From an uncultured Blautia sp. (GTDB lineage: Bacteria; Bacillota; Clostridia; Lachnospirales; Lachnospiraceae): DNA of 8,654 nucleotides. The stretch spans positions 1-8,654 of the forward strand of contig CAKROW010000090.1 of assembly GCA_934373235.1 (NCBI GenBank). The letters run 5' to 3'. Both the position numbers and the translations under genes were made by a program. Below the pieces are notes generated by a model, which was not told the origin of the DNA, made no database searches, and saw only the letters and a program-made list of their open reading frames with translations. This document shows positions 6,553 to 8,654 of the stretch, piece after piece; the stretch's first letter is position 1, and the number at the start of each line of letters is the position of its first letter.

Positions 6553-7146
6553 TTATTCCTTTCCTGCAGATTCCTGCAGGCTTTTCTTCTTATGCACGAC
6601 TCTCTGGAAAGCCAGAAATACCTGCATATCAAAATTCTTTATTTCCTCGATCATCATACGCATCACCGTCTCCTCCTCAAAGGCACCTCTGTAGGATCTG
6701 TCAGTTGTCAGCGCTGCAAATACATCACAGACCCTTAAGATCCTGGCTCCCAGAGGTATATCTGTTCCACTTTTGTTTGAGGGGTAGCCACTTCCGTCAT
6801 AGTTTTCATGATGATAGAGAATACTTTCCAGCACAGTGCCGGAATATCCCTGATCCTTAAGTATCTCATAACTTAAGGTCGAGTGCATCCTTACATACTT
6901 CAGCTCTTCGATCACCAGCGGATTATTTTCCTGTCCGTTAATGTATCCTACAAGCTTCAGTTTTCCAATGTCATGGAGTATTCCAGCAATAGCCATCTGA
7001 TAGCACATATCTCTGTTAAGTCCCATTTCCTCTGCCACATCGTAGGCCAGATTGCTCACTGCCACTCCATGCTTCAGTTCCGAATACAGGTCTACTTCGA
7101 GAATCCGATCCTGCGCATCAGTGTTTGTCTTCTGTGTGCTGCTCAA
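6553..7146 (-). CDS. Stand-alone HD-GYP domain protein, probable cyclic di-GMP phosphodiesterase
   Basis: HD-GYP proteins hydrolyse cyclic di-GMP (some act on cGAMP) at a metal centre. This 197-residue protein is essentially the bare catalytic domain. It has His26 in the first helix, the HDIGK motif (58-62), His88, HHENYDGSGYP (112-122) and Asp141 in RILRVCDVFAALTTDRSYR (135-153). All canonical metal ligands and the GYP signature are present, so activity is expected. There is no receiver, PAS or membrane region: only about 25 residues precede the first histidine, so any control must come from expression or partner proteins. The first-helix motif reads KHGVAV rather than the common GHS form. 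The start is TTG 7146, inside the end of hemZ (29-bp overlap), supported by AAGGAG 9 nt upstream; there is no in-frame ATG before Met41. The stop (TAA 6553-6555) touches the hisS ribosome binding site. Confidence 0.93.
   Translation of the reverse strand: MSSTQKTNTDAQDRILEVDLYSELKHGVAVSNLAYDVAEEMGLNRDMCYQMAIAGILHDIGKLKLVGYINGQENNPLVIEELKYVRMHSTLSYEILKDQGYSGTVLESILYHHENYDGSGYPSNKSGTDIPLGARILRVCDVFAALTTDRSYRGAFEEETVMRMMIEEIKNFDMQVFLAFQRVVHKKKSLQESAGKE
6563..6580 (-). repeat. Short hairpin at the HD-GYP/hisS junction
   Basis: In the minus-strand transcript CCUGCAG, a GAAU loop and CUGCAGG form a 7-bp perfect stem (6574-6580 with 6563-6569). It also contains a direct repeat of CTGCAGGAA. It sits in the last codons of the HD-GYP gene, about 10 nt before the hisS ribosome binding site. 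No U-run follows, so it is unlikely to be a terminator. It could affect hisS initiation or mRNA processing, which is inference. Confidence 0.45.
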
Positions 7147-8647
7147 GGATCTGCACTCCTTTCTGCTTCCTCTGGATCATTTCATCAATACGTGAAATAT
7201 AATTGGTAACATCTTTCACATTCTCCACTCTCTCGATCCTCTGCCCATGATCAACCACCAGCTTGGAAGAACCTCCAGCTCCCAGTGCGATGATAGGCTG
7301 CTTTTCCTCCATAATCAGTATATTGTAAATCCCTGCTTTGTCAACCTTTGAATAGCCTACATTTTCAAAATTGCCCTTCATGTTCTTCTGTCTGTACAGA
7401 TAATAAGGGCCCATTCCCATCTCATAGGCAGTCTTCATGGTAAGGTCCAGAATTTCCTGATTGTTTTCAAAAGTCATTTCCTGATATTTATCACGGAATA
7501 TATTCAGACGTGCAGCTCTTTTTACAGCAAGTGAATGTACAGTAAGACTGTCCGGATCCAGTGCCCGGATCTCCTCCAGGGTATGTTTTACTTTTGTGAT
7601 ATCCTCCCCTGGAAGACCTACGATCAGATCCATGTTGATATTGTCAAAGCCGGCCTCCCTGGCCATATAAAACGCTTCCTTTGTCTGTTCTACTGTATGG
7701 CGTCTTCCGATAATATCCAGAGTTTCCTGATTCATGGTCTGAGGATTTACCGAAATCCTTGTCACCGGATATTTGCGGATGGTCTGTAATTTTTCCATTG
7801 TGATACTGTCCGGTCTCCCGGCCTCCACTGTAAATTCCTCCAGAGAATCACAGGGAAAAGCCTGTGTCAGAGCATCAAGAAGCCGTTCAAGTTGTTCCGG
7901 TTCCAGTGTTGTTGGTGTTCCTCCTCCAATGTAAACAGTATCCAGTTTATGTCCCTGCATCATTTCTGATACGGCATGGATCTCTTTAATAAGGGCATCC
8001 AGATAATCGTCCACTTTTTTTCTCCATTGTGCCAGTGGATAGGAGCTGAAAGAACAGTACAGGCAGATACTTGGACAGAAAGGAATCCCTACATAAAGAC
8101 TGTAGCCGTTTTCATAATCAATATTTTTTAAAATATCCCTTTCCCGGTTTGCAATGGTAACTGCGAGTGCAGTTTTCTCAGGACTTACCAGATACTGTTC
8201 CCGCATATACCTGGCAATTTCCGTGTTTTTCATTCCGGCTTCCAGCATACCCATTGCCATCTTTACCGGGCGGATCCCGGTAAGGTTTCCCCAGGGAAGA
8301 GTTTTTCCCGTAACTTTGGAAAGCATCTGATAAAGCGCATATTTAATGGCGTCTTTATTTTTTCTCCGAAGATCATGGGAGGCTTCGCAAGAAATAAGGG
8401 CATCCGAAGCTTCTCCACTGGATTGCCCTTCTGGCACAGCCCCACAGGCTGCTTTTTTATCTATTCCATTATTAAAACTGATGGTATAGCCATTTTCATC
8501 ACGTGAAACCCGGAAGCGGATATCGTAATCCGCCTCATCCTCCTCGTAGAGAGAAGTAATCTCGTTTCCGGGATAAAACGCTTTGATCAGCTCATACACA
8601 TCATGTTCAAAATCTCTGTTCTGAAACAAAATGCCAATCTTATACAA
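7118..8647 (-). CDS. hemZ: HemZ, radical-SAM coproporphyrinogen III dehydrogenase-like protein (start at or just beyond window edge)
   Basis: HemZ belongs to the HemN/HemW radical-SAM group and has been assigned oxygen-independent oxidation of coproporphyrinogen III in heme synthesis, although its true role in many Firmicutes is unsettled. The sequence shows 509 residues. An N-terminal region (about 1-175) includes the HemZ-type opening FEHDVYELIKAFYPG (13-27) and WGNLTGIRPVKM (119-130). The radical-SAM barrel follows, with the iron-sulfur motif C191-x3-C195-x2-C198 (PFCPSICLYCSF), the SAM-binding GGGTPTTL (241-248), VEAGRPDS (274-281), SVNPQTMN (299-306) and MDLIVGLPGE (339-348). A C-terminal region ending near 490 holds YYLYRQKN (415-422) and ALGAGGSS (454-461). 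There is no fourth cysteine in CxC form as in E. coli HemN. Residues 62-92 look like a low-complexity insertion. The start shown is TTG 8647, but the frame is open to the window edge and no ribosome binding site can be seen in the remaining 7 nt, so the true start may lie outside. Confidence 0.92.
   Translation of the reverse strand: MYKIGILFQNRDFEHDVYELIKAFYPGNEITSLYEEDEADYDIRFRVSRDENGYTISFNNGIDKKAACGAVPEGQSSGEASDALISCEASHDLRRKNKDAIKYALYQMLSKVTGKTLPWGNLTGIRPVKMAMGMLEAGMKNTEIARYMREQYLVSPEKTALAVTIANRERDILKNIDYENGYSLYVGIPFCPSICLYCSFSSYPLAQWRKKVDDYLDALIKEIHAVSEMMQGHKLDTVYIGGGTPTTLEPEQLERLLDALTQAFPCDSLEEFTVEAGRPDSITMEKLQTIRKYPVTRISVNPQTMNQETLDIIGRRHTVEQTKEAFYMAREAGFDNINMDLIVGLPGEDITKVKHTLEEIRALDPDSLTVHSLAVKRAARLNIFRDKYQEMTFENNQEILDLTMKTAYEMGMGPYYLYRQKNMKGNFENVGYSKVDKAGIYNILIMEEKQPIIALGAGGSSKLVVDHGQRIERVENVKDVTNYISRIDEMIQRKQKGVQILEQHTEDKH
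7156..7161 (-). promoter_or_regulatory. Ribosome binding site that sets the TTG start of the HD-GYP gene
   Basis: AAGGAG (within AGAAAGGAGT) lies 9 nt before TTG 7146, entirely inside the end of hemZ. It is the main support for a non-ATG start of the HD-GYP gene and implies translation coupled to hemZ termination 29 nt further on. Confidence 0.75.
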
Positions 8648-8654
8648 ATGGATT

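Noticed and set aside
6563..6580. Hairpin before hisS as a rho-independent terminator
   Set aside because: The stem is only 7 bp and is followed by A/G-rich sequence (the hisS ribosome binding site), not a U-run.
1..8654. CRISPR array, tRNA/rRNA gene, insertion sequence or phage remnant
   Set aside because: No spaced repeats, tRNA-like cloverleaf, transposase motif, terminal inverted repeat or phage protein was seen on either strand; the region is densely coding housekeeping sequence.

Overview
The window looks like chromosomal DNA from an anaerobic Firmicute, most likely Lachnospiraceae (Blautia/Coprococcus/Roseburia-like). This rests on the hemZ / HD-GYP / hisS / aspS gene order, strong AGGAGG-type ribosome binding sites, TTG starts, moderate GC, and a HisRS and HemZ of the kind I associate with that family. 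The assignment is by recognition, not by a database search. No tRNA, rRNA, CRISPR array, insertion sequence, phage gene or other sign of recent transfer is visible.

Layout. (1) Positions 1-1251, minus strand: the first 417 residues of a membrane-fusion (HlyD/MacA/YknX-like) subunit of an export pump. The gene runs off the left edge. (2) Positions 1252-1462: a divergent control region with a good promoter on each strand and, between them, a direct repeat resembling an OmpR/PhoP-type operator. (3) Positions 1463-2611, plus strand: an exported or membrane-anchored protein made of two copies of one domain. Its N-terminus looks like a lipoprotein signal whose cysteine is a serine. (4) Positions 2612-2703: a 19-bp-stem hairpin, the shared terminator of two convergent transcription units. 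(5) Positions 2704-8647, minus strand: a tightly packed five-gene array, in transcription order hemZ, a stand-alone HD-GYP phosphodiesterase gene, hisS, aspS and a TauE/SafE (YfcA-like) transporter gene. Junctions are a 29-bp overlap, then gaps of 11, 13 and 3 bp, so the genes are almost certainly cotranscribed and partly translationally coupled.

How the genes work together. hisS and aspS are a common Firmicute pair that charges tRNAHis and tRNAAsp. hemZ is a radical-SAM protein historically linked to anaerobic coproporphyrinogen III oxidation. The HD-GYP protein should hydrolyse cyclic di-GMP. The transporter may export an organosulfur compound, sulfite or another small anion. The five are linked by transcription and translation more than by an obvious pathway. 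There is no space for a T-box leader before hisS, so any amino-acid control must act upstream of the window or by another route. The pump subunit and the duplicated-domain protein share a control region and may share an envelope-related regulator.

I found no clear, wholly new multi-gene system. The best leads are the divergent control region with its operator-like repeat, the duplicated-domain protein with the Cys-to-Ser lipobox, the archaeal/eukaryotic-like HisRS signatures, and the c-di-GMP phosphodiesterase embedded between heme and aminoacyl-tRNA synthetase genes.
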